A stretch of 64,000 bases of DNA from Leptobrachium leishanense. Its lineage: Eukaryota; Chordata; Amphibia; Anura; Megophryidae. The notes below the pieces were generated by a model, which was not told the DNA's origin, ran no database searches, and saw only the letters and a list, made by a program, of their open reading frames with translations. A program made the position numbers and the translations under genes. Position 1 is the stretch's first letter. The number at the start of each line of letters is the position of its first letter. The stretch is from positions 14,086,952-14,150,951 of the forward strand of contig CM019065.1 of assembly GCA_009667805.1 (NCBI GenBank), given 5' to 3'. This document shows, one piece after another, positions 54,816 through 64,000 of the stretch.

Positions 54816-56273
54816 CTCTCAAATGTTAGTAGTCAAGGAATAAGGGATGCTGGTCACATTGTAGGATGTGATAAGGCTGCTTTAATCAGAGCAAGGAGAG
54901 ACAATGCTTCAGCTCACTCCGTGAGCCTTTATCAAGTCAAGTAACAGGCCGGCATAGGTCAGATGGGACAGTGTTAGACTGAAGATCTAAAGCTCCTGTG
55001 TTTCAGCAATTCTGGTACACGTGACATATGTACATTTTGTAGGACTTTCCATCTGTTGTATACTCTCCACTTGGTGAATCTTCAGACTTTGACCACAGGC
55101 ATCCTCCCCACAATTCACTGTTTATATGTACAGTTTTATGGGGTAAATTATTACACAGGATGCCATTCAGGAGGCACACGGTCTAAAGGTTGTGCTGTCA
55201 ACATTCCTCCTAAGCAGCTCCGCAAACCTTCTGCCACGTCTACCTGTGCTTGGTAACATGTATGACACAAGAGGAACCCTGTGTGTTAAGCGTCACAGAT
55301 GTTAGGGTCTCTCCATGCCAACCTCAGTGGTCCACCAGGATGCCAACAAATTTCCCAATGGGCCGTGGCATCTGAATCCGGAAACAGCATTCTGACTCCT
55401 CACTATTCCACCTGAGCCTTTAATAGAGTCTCACAAATGAATGAAAAAATCCTGCACGAGCCGTTTCCCATTTGCGGCACGTTAATAATGGCTCTGTTCC
55501 AACCAAGTCTCTGTCTCGCCGCGCGCTGCTCCTCCTCCTCTTTGGCTCATGGACTCCCGAACACGTAAGCCCCTGAAGCATTTCTGTGCAATTTGCGCTC
55601 CTATGCAACTTACGTAGCGTAGGAAACACATATTGCGCAGTGCTACAGGACTCGCACTCCTTATGTACGCAAGGTCTGTAGCACCTGCGCAGAGTGATGG
55701 ATCGGAGCTGAACGCGCATGCACAGATCAGATCCATCTCGGCCTCTCTGAGAACGCTCGCCACAGCGATTGGTCTCACAAGGTGTCGGACGCTCTCTGTG
55801 CTTGACATCACTGGTGATCGGCAGCCAGGAAATTCAAAATCCTGACTGCTGCTGATGCTGGTTGGGTTGGAGGAATCTCCTCCACTTCACCCAATCAGTG
55901 AAGCTGGGTGAGGAGGGGGGGATTCCTCACCTAGGTTGAGTAGAGTGGTCCTTTAATGTACACTAAGCAGCTGCAATGAACGTGCCGCAAACAAAGGTTG
56001 CGGTTGCGATGGGGGCTGTAGCTGTTAGCGTAACGTGTCTGTTGGAATAGCGCCTTTTATTTCTACACGGATGAGTCTCCCGGTAACCGTAACGTTTCCA
56101 GATGTTGCTGAATATAGTAGTAATGGATTCTGTAGAAATATTTAAGCTACCAGAATGAGAATAAAACAACCGGCTCTGCTCACGGGGGTCTGAGATGCCG
56201 CAGACGCGTCCATATCGCCTGCAAAACAGACGTGCACCCATTCGACTCAGGTGTCCCATGAGTAGATGGAAGC
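54816..56273. other. Intergenic, no gene recognised
   Basis: A frame on the minus strand (55482-55811) is Arg/Ser/Ala-rich with no known domain. 55840-55960 holds TGGAGGAATCTCCTCCA-like palindromic sequence. Probably old repeats. Confidence 0.3.
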
Positions 56274-56777
56274 TGTAACGGAAGCTCCCTTTACCTTTGT
56301 GCCCTCACCCTCCTTGGCACCTTTGCCCACACTTTATATGGCCTCTGTGCCTGTTGGAGAGGTGCGGATGCTGACCTTCTGCCAAGAGAGCGTGGACCAA
56401 TTTGGAGAAGCCAGTTCTCAAGGACAATGGGCATAAGGGTCACGTAACGGTTAACGAGTTAGAAATGCATTTATCTTGAAACTGTATTTCAGGAGTTAGT
56501 TTGTGTTCGAGATACAATGTAGACATATTGTCTCTTATCCGTATGTTCTTAGATTAGTCTGATGCTGTGTGTCTGTTAATTCCATCTATTGTGTAACTAA
56601 TTAGGTTTCAGTGTCTTCTCTAGGAATTCAACTCCCCCTCATGTAGATTATGTATTCGTTTGATTGCGTCATGTTACCTCCCTTTCTCTTGTCCATAAAA
56701 GTGCTCTCATTTCCCCTGCACTAAGCGTGTGTCTGGTGTTTTGGGAGAGATACATATGAATTTATTGCACTTCATCA
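56274..56777 (+). mobile_element. Possible LTR (about 504 bp) with downstream primer-binding-like site
   Basis: Starts TGTAACGGAAGC and ends near CTTCATCA. CCATAAAAG near 56693 could act as TATA box. TGGCGGAGGGTTG at 56783 is placed where a tRNA primer site would be. No second LTR, gag or pol was found, and no canonical AATAAA is obvious. This is weaker than the solo LTR at 44718. Confidence 0.35.
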
Positions 56778-57180
56778 ACTTCTGGCGGAGGGTTGTGAGA
56801 AGAGAAGCTGCAGCAGATCAGCTTGGCCGAAGAGAAGGGGCGGACGCTGTAGCAGCTTTGGGTCTGGTCCGCAAGCTGGATACCAGTATATCCCAGTTGC
56901 TGTTACAGAAGCAAACTCTGCAGAAGCAGCGGACGCTGACAAGTGGAACTCGGCTCTTTCTGCTGGACTGTGAAGTTGGACCTTGGTGAGTGAAGCCACG
57001 TCCGCTTCCAGGTCACACAGAGGCACGTGATGGGAATATACGCCCTGAGTGCACCAGTGCGCACACAGCCCTCTGAAAACTGAGAACTTCACAAGAATTA
57101 ATTAACAATGAAACAGAGAGACAAAGACACTTTTTTTCAGGGGTTAAATGTCCCTTCTTAAATGGGGAGGAGAATTATAT
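56778..57180 (+). other. Possible internal leader after the LTR candidate
   Basis: A frame at 56729-56989 crosses the LTR edge and has no known motif. Purine-rich sequence with CAGAAGCAGCGG words. No gene supported. Confidence 0.25.
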
Positions 57181-57661
57181 TTAAAGGGACACTACCACTT
57201 ACATAAACTGTAACTAGAATACTTGTGCATTACAAAAAAAACTATTTATAGTGTGTTTTATAAAGTAAGTTATGGTTTTATCTACTGTTTCCGTTTTGTG
57301 GATTTTCCCATGAGGCAACATTTACTAAAATCTGTGCAAACATTTTTCTTTACTGATGTGGTTTATCATACTACAGTATTAGGTGGAGGAGGGAATGTTT
57401 AGATAAAGTGGCAGGAGGGTATTGTTCTCCTGGCTACCTGAGATAAGCGCCGGCAGTTGAATGAGATAAAACTGGGAGCTTAAAAGCCTTCTAATCTACC
57501 CCCTGGTGATGTCCTTTGAATACATCCCACACAATACAATGATGTGAGTTGGTGACTGACCCAGTCACTCCATTCTATGGCCAAAGCCACACAGTGAGAA
57601 GCAAGTGATGGAAAGATACAACACAAAATATCACACAATGGATGCGCCCAGTGACACATAA
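57181..57661 (-). mobile_element. Dispersed repeat family H, copy 2
   Basis: The reverse complement matches 29438-29920. It contains one unit of the 42-bp repeat (CACACAATGGATGCGCCCAG, TGACACATA) at its right end, where the other copy has about 18. The right edge is cut by the L2 tail at 57662. Confidence 0.75.
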
Positions 57662-58020
57662 AGAATAATAATAATAATTCCTCTATATTTATAAAGCGCC
57701 AGCATATTCCGCAGCGCTGTACAATAGGCACAGTATAGACAGGGTTACAATACATTGAACAACATTTGACAAACAGTACAGGAGGAGATGAGGGCCCTAT
57801 TCCTGTAGGAACTCACAATCTGGGAGGGTTGGGGTTGGAAACAGGAGGAGAGGACTGTAAGGTGAGAGTGATTGATGGTTGCGTCAGTGAGTTGGGTGGT
57901 AGGCTTCCCTAAATAGGAACGTTTTAAGGGAGCGTTTGAAGGAAGAGAAGTTAGGGGAAAGTCTGACAGTACGAGGGAGAGCGTTCCAGAGAGTGGGGGT
58001 TGCGCGTGAGAATATATTCT
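57662..58020 (-). mobile_element. L2-type LINE 3' end, 5' truncated
   Basis: On the minus strand: the C-terminus of a reverse-transcriptase protein, a 3' UTR with CCCAGATTGTGAGTTCCTAC, then TTGTACAGCGCTGCGGAATA, TGCTGGCGCTTTATAAATAT and an (ATT)n-type tail (plus-strand AATAATAAT at 57664). It is the best preserved of three L2-like tails in the window. Confidence 0.85.
57884..58012 (-). pseudogene. C-terminal end of L2 reverse-transcriptase protein
   Basis: Reads FSRATPTLWNALPRTVRLS, then FSSFKRSLKTFLFREAY and a stop (TGA at 57884-57886). The LWN(A/S)LP and FK-x-x-LKT-x-LF signatures are typical of the end of L2/CR1 ORF2. Only about 42 codons remain. Confidence 0.85.
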
Positions 58021-58228
58021 CTTAACTAAACATACAAGAGAAAAACAAATCACATGTAAGATATCAGCAACTTGAAATAAAAAGGACATTGCATTTTTTG
58101 GTGGTACTGGCCCTTTAAAATTGACAAAAGCTTGATTTTCGGCCAGTCGAGCCCACTTTGTTCCTGACCAACTCTCCATGGTTCAAGGAACTGCCTGTCC
58201 ACTGTACGTCCCCTCGAGGCTCCTGCGC
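58021..58228. other. Short spacer, no gene seen
   Basis: No repeat or frame supported. Confidence 0.35.
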
Positions 58229-58478
58229 TAGGGCTGCTAGGTCGGCCATGTTCCGGATTTATTCATGCTGATGGGCAGTGCATAAAACTTGCCACCCTGC
58301 AACATGTATAATCTATAGGCTGCAGGCAAGAAATCATGAAGGAATCCCAGGTGAACTGCCGTGATTTCCTTCCTGCAGCATATGAATTATACATGTTGCA
58401 TGGCAGCACTTTCCGCGTGATCCCCCTCTGCATGAAACAGGAATAGGTGTCCAGAAAAACATGGCTGACCTGGCAACC
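58229..58478. mobile_element. Long-hairpin hAT MITE (family A), copy 3
   Basis: TAGGGCTGCTAGGTCGGCCA at the left, ACATGGCTGACCTGGCAAC at the right. Arms of about 120 bases pair closely: ATGTATAATCTATAGGCTGC against GCAGCATATGAATTATACAT. The target duplication is not visible. Confidence 0.8.
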
Positions 58479-58659
58479 ACCAAAGTACATCCATGTGTAC
58501 CTGAGTTGAGAGGAGCTCGAACCCTGTTTGCTCAGCCAGAAAACTTATGAGCCATGGGGAGCTCTCCCGCAAACCCAATGCACCCAGATGTGTTAAGGTC
58601 CTACTAACCAGCCCCCCGCCCACCCGCAAAAGGTCTAATGGCTTCCTCAAGAGAACCGA
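58479..58659. other. Spacer before the 29-bp array
   Basis: Unremarkable sequence with GAGCCATGGGGAGCTC. The long plus-strand frames that start here owe their length to the array. Confidence 0.35.
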
Positions 58660-60020
58660 GCGACGCCTCAACACACCAGCACCGCGGCCCATTGCCTCAA
58701 CACACCAGCACAGCGGCCCAGTGCCTCAACACACCAGCACCGCGGCCCAGTGCCTCAACACACCAGCACCGCGGCCCAGTGCCTCAACACACCAGCACCG
58801 CGGCCCATTGCCTCAACACACCAGCACAGCGGCCCAGTGCCTCAACACACCAGCACCGCGGCCCAGTGCCTCAACACACCAGCACCGCGGCCCAGTGCCT
58901 CAACACACCAGCACCGCGGCCCATTGCCTCAACACACCAGCACCGCGGCCCAGTGCCTCAACACACCAGCACAGCGGCCCAGTGCCTCAACACACCAGCC
59001 CAGTGCCTCAACACACCAGCACAGCGGCCCAGTGCCTCAACACACCAGCCCAGTGCCTCAACACACCAGCACCGCAGCCCAGTGCCTCAACACACCAGCA
59101 CCGTGGCCCAGTGCCTCAACACACCAGCCCAGCGGCCCAGTGCCTCAACACACCAGCACCGCGGCCCAGTGCCTCAACACACCAGCACCGCGGCCCAGTG
59201 CCTCAACACACCAGCCCAGCGGCCCAGTGCCTCAACACACCAGCACAGCGGCCCAGTGCCTCAACACACCAGCACAGCGGCCCAGTGCCTCAACACACCA
59301 GCACAGCGGTCCAGTGCCTCAACACACCAGCACAGTGCCTCAACACACCAGCACAGTGCCTCAACACACCAGCACAGTGCCTCAACACACCAGCACCGCA
59401 GCCCAGTGCCTCAACACACCAGCCCAGCGGCCCAGTGCCTCAACACACCAGCACCGCGGCCCAGTGCCTCAACACACCAGCACCGCGGCCCAGTGCCTCA
59501 ACACACCAGCACCGCGGCCCAGTGCCTCAACACACCAGCACAGCGGCCCAGTGCCTCAACACACCAGCACAGCGGCCCAGTGCCTCAACACACGAGCACA
59601 GCGGCCCAGTGCCTCAACACACCAGCACAGCGGCCCAGTGCCTCAACACACCAGCACCGCGGCCCAGTGCCTCAACACACCAGCACCGCGGCCCAGTGCC
59701 TCAACACACCAGCACCGCGGCCAGTGCCTCAACACACCAGCACAGCGGCCCAGTGCCTCAACACACCAGCACAGCGGCCCAGTGCCTCAACACACCAGCA
59801 CCGCGGCCCAGTGCCTCAACACACCAGCACCGCGGCCCAGTGCCTCAACACACCAGCACCGCGGCCCAGTGCCTCAACACACCAGCACAGCGGCCCAGTG
59901 CCTCAACACACCAGCACAGCGGCCCAGTGCCTCAACACACCAGCACAGCGGCCCAGTGCCTCAACACACCAGCACCGCGGCCCAGTGCCTCAACACACCA
60001 GCACCGCGGCCCAGTGCCTC
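58660..60020. repeat. Minisatellite, unit 29 bp, about 46 copies
   Basis: Unit: CAACACACCAGCACCGCGGC followed by CCAGTGCCT. Variants: CACAGCGG for CACCGCGG, CCCAGCGG, and shortened forms of 18-20 bp (CACACCAGCCCAGTGCCT, CACACCAGCACAGTGCCT). The shortened forms cluster at 58995-59060 and 59325-59390. All three plus-strand frames remain open for more than 400 codons (SASTHQHRGPVPQHTSTAAQ type), with no start context or known domain, so I treat it as non-coding. Confidence 0.95.
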
Positions 60021-60148
60021 ACACATAGCACTGCTCTCCTCACATAGTCACTTCTTTTACCTCCAAATCTCCTCTCCTCCCCCACCAGCCACACTCTGAG
60101 TCACCTTCCCACAAGTTCTAGCACTTTTCACAGGGTTAACCCTTAATG

Positions 60149-60277
60149 CAGGGCTGTCAAACTCACGCCCCCCCCCCCAGATGTTGATGCCTGCAATTCC
60201 CAGAACTCTTTGAATACAATAGATGGCCAGGGAATCATGGGAGTTGTAGTGCAAAAACATCTGGGGGGACAGCCCTG
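60149..60277. mobile_element. hAT-type MITE, 129 bp
   Basis: CAGGGCTGTCAAACTC at the left and GGGGGGACAGCCCTG at the right share the inverted terminus CAGGGCTGTC. The flanking octamers ccttaatg and cctcaaag agree at 6 of 8. The interior has ATTCCCAGAACTCTTTGAAT and GGGAGTTGTAGTGCAAAAAC, typical of Charlie-like vertebrate MITEs (from memory). Confidence 0.75.
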
Positions 60278-60312
60278 CCTCAAAGCGTTCCAGCTCTACG
60301 ATATGGCTGATG

Positions 60313-60744
60313 TAGGGTTGCCAGGGCGGCCATGTTTTCCAGGGCACATATTACTATTTCATGCAGAGGGGGGGAGCACAGGGAAAAGTGCTGCCCTGCA
60401 ACATGTATAATTCGTATGCTGCAGGAAGGAAATCAAGGCAGGTCACCGGGATTCCGCTTTTATTTCTTTCCGGCAGCGTATGGATTATACATGTATTTAT
60501 AGGATTTTATCAGGAAGGATACATTGAGATTTCTCTCGCTTTAAAGTACGTCCTGGGTTCAAGAACATTGAATTTCAGAACCTAATGAAAAAAATCTAAG
60601 TAATAAAATGCAAGATATTAAAAACGAAGCACAAATCTACAGATTAACCCAGAAAATGCTGCGGGGTTGTAGTTTTCACACACTGCCCCTCAGTCTGAAT
60701 AAATGATATGTGTCCAGGAAAACATGGCTGATCTGGCAACCCTA
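60313..60744. mobile_element. Hairpin hAT MITE (family A), copy 4, with 8-bp duplication and an internal insertion
   Basis: TAGGGTTGCCAGGGCGGCCA at 60313 and CTGATCTGGCAACCCTA ending 60744. The octamers ggctgatg (60305-60312) and ggatgatg (60745-60752) match at 7 of 8, which identifies hAT. About 165 bases (60493-60658), including repeat module I, separate the two arms; they are absent at this point in the copy at 62268. Confidence 0.85.
60493..60658 (+). mobile_element. Dispersed repeat module I, copy 3, nested in MITE A
   Basis: Contains GATTTTATCAGGAAGGATAC, GAGATTTCTCTCGCTTTAAA and TCCTGGGTTCAAGAACATTG, matching 30897-30975. It lies between ...TTATACATGT and TGCGGGG..., which are contiguous in other family A copies. 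Confidence 0.7.
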
Positions 60745-61487
60745 GGATGATGGGCTGCATGGATGAAAGGCTGAGGGTGATGGGCTGGATGGATGGCAGG
60801 CTGAGGATGATGGGCTGGACGGATGTCAGGCTGTTGTTGAGGATGATGGGCAGAACTGATGGCAGGCTGTGGATGAGGGTGATGAGTTGGACGGATGGCA
60901 GGCTGTGGCTGATGGGCTGGATGGATGGATGGCAGGCTGTGGCTGATGGGCTGGATGGCAGGCTGAGGATGATGACCTGGATGGATGGCAGGCTGAGGAT
61001 TATGGGCTGGATTGATGGCAGGCTGTGGCTGAGGATGATGAGCTGGATGGATGGATGGCAGGTTGAAGATGATGGGCTGGATGGATGGATGGCAGGCTGT
61101 GGCTGAGGATGATGAGCTGGATGGATGGCAGGCTGAAGATAATGGGCTGGATGGAAGGCAGGCTGAAGATGATGGGCTGGATGGATGGCAGGCTGAAGAT
61201 GATGGGCTGGATGGATGGCAGGCTGAAGATAATGGGCTGGATGGAAGGCAGGCTGAAGATGATGGGCTGGATGGATGGCAGGCTGAAGATGATGAGCTGG
61301 ATGGATGGCAGGCTGTGGATGATGGGCTGGATGGATGGCAGGCTGAAGATGATGGGCTGGATGGATGGCAGGCTGAAGATGATGGGCTGGATGGATGGCA
61401 GGCTGTGGCTGAGGATGATGAGCTGGATGGATGGCAGGCTGAGGATGATGGGCTGGATGGATGGCAGGCTGTGGCTGAGGATGTTGA
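60745..61487. repeat. Minisatellite, unit 30 bp, about 24 copies
   Basis: Unit: GATGGGCTGGATGGATGGCA followed by GGCTGAAGAT. Left copies have GAGGAT or GTGGCTGAGGAT forms; central copies are nearly identical. It starts directly at the end of MITE A copy 4. Open frames of LDGWQAEDDG type on several frames are artefacts of a 30-bp unit. Confidence 0.95.
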
Positions 61488-61854
61488 GGAGTTTCACACT
61501 GTGTTACTCGGTGAAAGAAGGCTGGCTCAGTTGCAGGGTGTGTGAGTTTGCCCCAGGCTAGAGGCAGGATGGTGGGTGGAGTAGAGGTAAAGAGGGATGA
61601 GGCAGGGTTTGGGGTGGGATCACATGGGGGTGGAGGCTAGTTTTGGTTTAGAGCTGGGAGGGGAGCATCAAGTTTCAGGAAGTGAGGAAACTAAAGACAG
61701 ACAGGTACAGGGTGTGCAGGTGTGATGTGTATCTGTATACTGTTACTGTTTGTGTGTATCTGTTTACTGACACTGATACGGTGCGAGTGGGATCTGTATA
61801 CTGTTACTATTTGTGTATGTATCTTTATACTGATACTGTTTGTGTCTATCTTTA
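61488..61854. other. Spacer with TGTATCTGTATACTG-type simple repeats
   Basis: 61720-61854 carries imperfect repeats of TATCTGTATACTGTTACTGT. No gene. Confidence 0.5.
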
Positions 61855-62260
61855 TACTAATACGGTGCGATTGGGATCTGCACGCTGATACGGTGCGATT
61901 GGGATCTGCACGCTGATACGGTGCGATTGGGATCTGCACGCTGATACGGTGCGATTGGGATCTGCACGCTGATACGGTGCGATTGGGATCTGCACGCTGA
62001 TACGGTGCGATTGGGATCTGCACGCTGATACGGTGCGATTGGGATCGGCACGCTGATACGGTGCGATTGGGATCGGCACGCTGATACGGTGCGATTGGGA
62101 TCGGCACGCTGATACAGTGCGATTGGGATCGGCACGCTGATACGGTGCGATTGGGATCGGCACGGTGCGATTGGGATCGGCACGCTGATACGGTGCGATT
62201 GGGATCGGCACGCTGATACGGTGCGATTGGGATGTAGGGACCGATACGGGGTGCGATTGG
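61855..62260. repeat. Minisatellite, unit 28 bp, about 13 copies
   Basis: Unit: GATACGGTGCGATTGGGATC followed by TGCACGCT or GGCACGCT. The first seven or so copies carry TGCACG, the rest GGCACG. One unit near 62160 is shortened. All frames stay open on the minus strand because of the periodicity. Confidence 0.95.
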
Positions 62261-62267
62261 GCTCTGT

Positions 62268-62521
62268 AAGGGTCCCAGGCCGGCAATGCTTTTCTGGCCA
62301 CACATTACTATTTCATGCAGAGGGGAGCACAGGGAAAAGTGCTGCCCTGCAACCTGTATAATTCATAGACTGCAGGAAGGAAATCAAGGCAGGTCACCTG
62401 GGATTCCTTTCTGATTTCTTCCCTGCAGAGTGTGGATTATACATGTTGTGGGGCGGCATTTTTCATGCACTGCCCATCAGCATAAATAAATTATATGCAC
62501 CCAGGGAAACCTGGCCGAACT
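62268..62521. mobile_element. Hairpin hAT MITE (family A), copy 5
   Basis: Left TAAGGGTCCCAGGCCGGCAA, right GGGAAACCTGGCCGAAC, with ACCTGTATAATTCATAGACT and TGGATTATACATGTTG in the arms. Termini mutated. Confidence 0.75.
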
Positions 62522-62654
62522 TTTGGTGATGTGTCTGTGTGTAGTGACTGCTTTGCTGAGTTGTGATTTTGTTGGGGGTTTTTTCCGTGTGTAAGCGGCG
62601 CACTGGCTTATGACTAAACCTCCGGCTCGGCTCTGAATGGTTGGTGTCAGGAAA

Positions 62655-63172
62655 TCCTAAGGGTCTATTCACTAAGTGGTGAACTTTCCACCGAATTTCC
62701 AGTCCTGTTGTTATTTCGTGGCAGTTTGAAGAATTGTCAGTTTAGTGAAAAGACAAATGCTGGCAAATTGACGGCGCAATACGGTGCAGTTTGGTGATCT
62801 TTGTCGGCAGTGAAATTGTCCCATAGGGAAGTAATGGTTAATCTATTCACAGACGTGTCAGTGAAATGCCCAGGTTTTCAATGATTCGGTTCGACCGGTT
62901 TAAACAGGCGAATCCCACAGGATTCAATGTAAAATAATCGTTTTACATCTTAATATTTTATTTTTAGCGAAAAGTCTTTTTATATTTTGTTTCCCAACTT
63001 TTTTTAAAAAGGCTTTTTTTAAAAAAAAAAAAAAAAAAATGTCATGCTTTTCAGTGACTCCATTTTCAGCGCACTAGGTGACCATGCGGCGAATAGTGAA
63101 TTCACAGAAAGGTTGGCGAAATGGAATCAGCGCAGCACCGACAGTTTCAGTGCTCTCTGAATAACCCCTATA
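62655..63172. mobile_element. MITE (family C), uninterrupted copy
   Basis: Starts GGGTCTATTCACTAAGTGGT near 62657 and ends TCAGTGCTCTCTGAATAACC. The centre is AT-rich with an A/T homopolymer (63008-63038). It is the empty reference for the array-bearing copy at 22149-24433. Confidence 0.75.
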
Positions 63173-63292
63173 GTGTGATGTGATCATGGTGAGACGCCTC
63201 CATGTTTGGCTCCTTTCAGGGACTCAGGCCGGGCCATATGATGTTTATCTAAGAAAATCTAAATTACAGGAAGAGAGCGAGAGTATTACCCT

Positions 63293-63680
63293 GAGTTTTA
63301 CTGTGAGTTTTATTGCTGTAGAGCTCTGATACGCTCATACACACTGCACATTACTGTGAGTTTTATTGCTGTAGGGCTCTGATACGCTCATACACACTGC
63401 ACATTACTGTGAGTTTTAGTGCTGTAGAGCTCTGTGATACGCTCATACACACTGCACGTTACTGTGAGTTTTATTGCTGTAGAGCTCTGTGATACGCTCA
63501 TACACACTGCACATTACTGTGAGTTTTATTGCTGTAGAGCTCTGATACACTCATACACACCGCACATTACTGTGAGTTTTATTGCTGTAGAGCTCTGATA
63601 CGCTCATACACACTGCACATTACTGTGAGTTTTAGTGCTGTAGAGCTCTGTGATACCCTCATACACACCGCACATTCGTT
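63293..63680. repeat. Minisatellite, unit about 53-55 bp, 7 copies
   Basis: Unit: TGTGAGTTTTATTGCTGTAG, AGCTCTGATACGCTCATACA, CACTGCACATTAC. Some copies insert GT (CTCTGTGATACG) or use TTTTAGTGCTG. Confidence 0.95.
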
Positions 63681-63849
63681 TCTGTCCGTTGCTGGGTTAG
63701 GCTGTGCTTTTTGATGCTGGGATAGGTTATCCGTACGGGGTGCTGTATAGTGGAGGGTTAGCTTGGCGCTGCCGGTGCTCTGGTATATTTGATGTTGCTG
63801 CCCCCTGCTAGAGTATACTGGATTTTGCTTCCGGTGCTGTAGCGTCTCA

Positions 63850-64000
63850 GGTCAGGCTGGCGCTGCCTGTGCTGTAGTGTCTTGGGTCAGGCTGGCGGTG
63901 CTGGTGCAGTATTGTCTCGGGTCAGGCTGGCGCTGCTGTCGGGTCTTGGGTCAGGCTGGCGCTGCTGTCGGGTCTCGGGTCAGGCTGGCGCTGCTGTCGG
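63850..64000. repeat. Minisatellite, unit about 27-30 bp, running off the window end
   Basis: Units with GGTCAGGCTGGCGCTGCTGT and CGGGTCTCG. The last copies are nearly identical and the array continues beyond base 64000. Less regular versions begin near 63740. Confidence 0.9.

Noticed and set aside
60747..61561. Trp/Asp/Gly-rich plus-strand frames (LDGWQAEDDG)
   Set aside because: 30-bp repeat, open in more than one frame and on both strands.

Overview
The window is repeat-dense vertebrate nuclear DNA. I infer an amphibian, most likely an anuran other than a well-annotated Xenopus, from the mix of hAT, PIF/Harbinger-like, piggyBac-like and Tc1 elements, L2/CR1-type LINE 3' ends, a solo LTR, and hairpin MITEs in several copies each. 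This is a family-level judgement made without database access. There are no bacterial operons, rRNAs, tRNAs or CRISPR arrays.

Only two stretches look like host protein-coding sequence. They are minus-strand exons at 31655-32253 and 37450-38161 that encode paralogous proteins sharing GG-x(4)-LLVG, FR-x-(S/T)-(F/L), (V/M)VG(V/I)(V/I) and EVKR(S/T)I motifs. They may belong to the poorly known C2orf72-like family, and that name is tentative. They are about 5.2 kb apart in the same orientation, so they look like a local gene duplication in a sea of minisatellites.

Layout. 1-2878: 3' half of an hAT transposon with an intact C-terminal transposase frame, carrying a second hAT of the same terminal-repeat family inside its 3' end. 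3446-3960: a 61-bp minisatellite. 4215-7196 (minus): the 5' half of another copy of that hAT family, with a BED finger and a tandem 5' leader. 7197-12956: a 33-bp array almost without G on the plus strand. 13339-14000: an hAT MITE with target duplication and a LINE 3' end. 14208-20130: a 30-bp array with a 2-kb higher-order duplication. 20850-31010: a mosaic of MITEs (hAT, hairpin, piggyBac-like, Harbinger-like) with a C-rich array and a 42-bp array that each grew inside a dispersed repeat. 31655-38161: the gene pair, separated by a 29-bp array punctured by three MITEs at the same position of the unit. 38521-41270: a purine-rich tract. 41525-43520: an L2-like tail and a large inverted repeat. 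43521-46395: a GGGGTCTGATATCTG array with higher-order structure, split by a solo LTR. 47214-51892: MITEs, a 52-bp array and a 32-bp array. 51895-53509: a dead Tc1 element with a TA target duplication. 54405-64000: further minisatellites (41, 29, 30, 28, about 53 and about 29 bp), L2, hAT MITEs and a possible LTR.

The strongest theme is the number of unrelated minisatellites: about 17 arrays, most with units of 28-33 bp and strong G/C strand asymmetry, covering well over a third of the window. Several junctions show how arrays and transposons interact. Most long open frames are by-products of periodic sequence, especially units whose length is a multiple of three, and are not genes.
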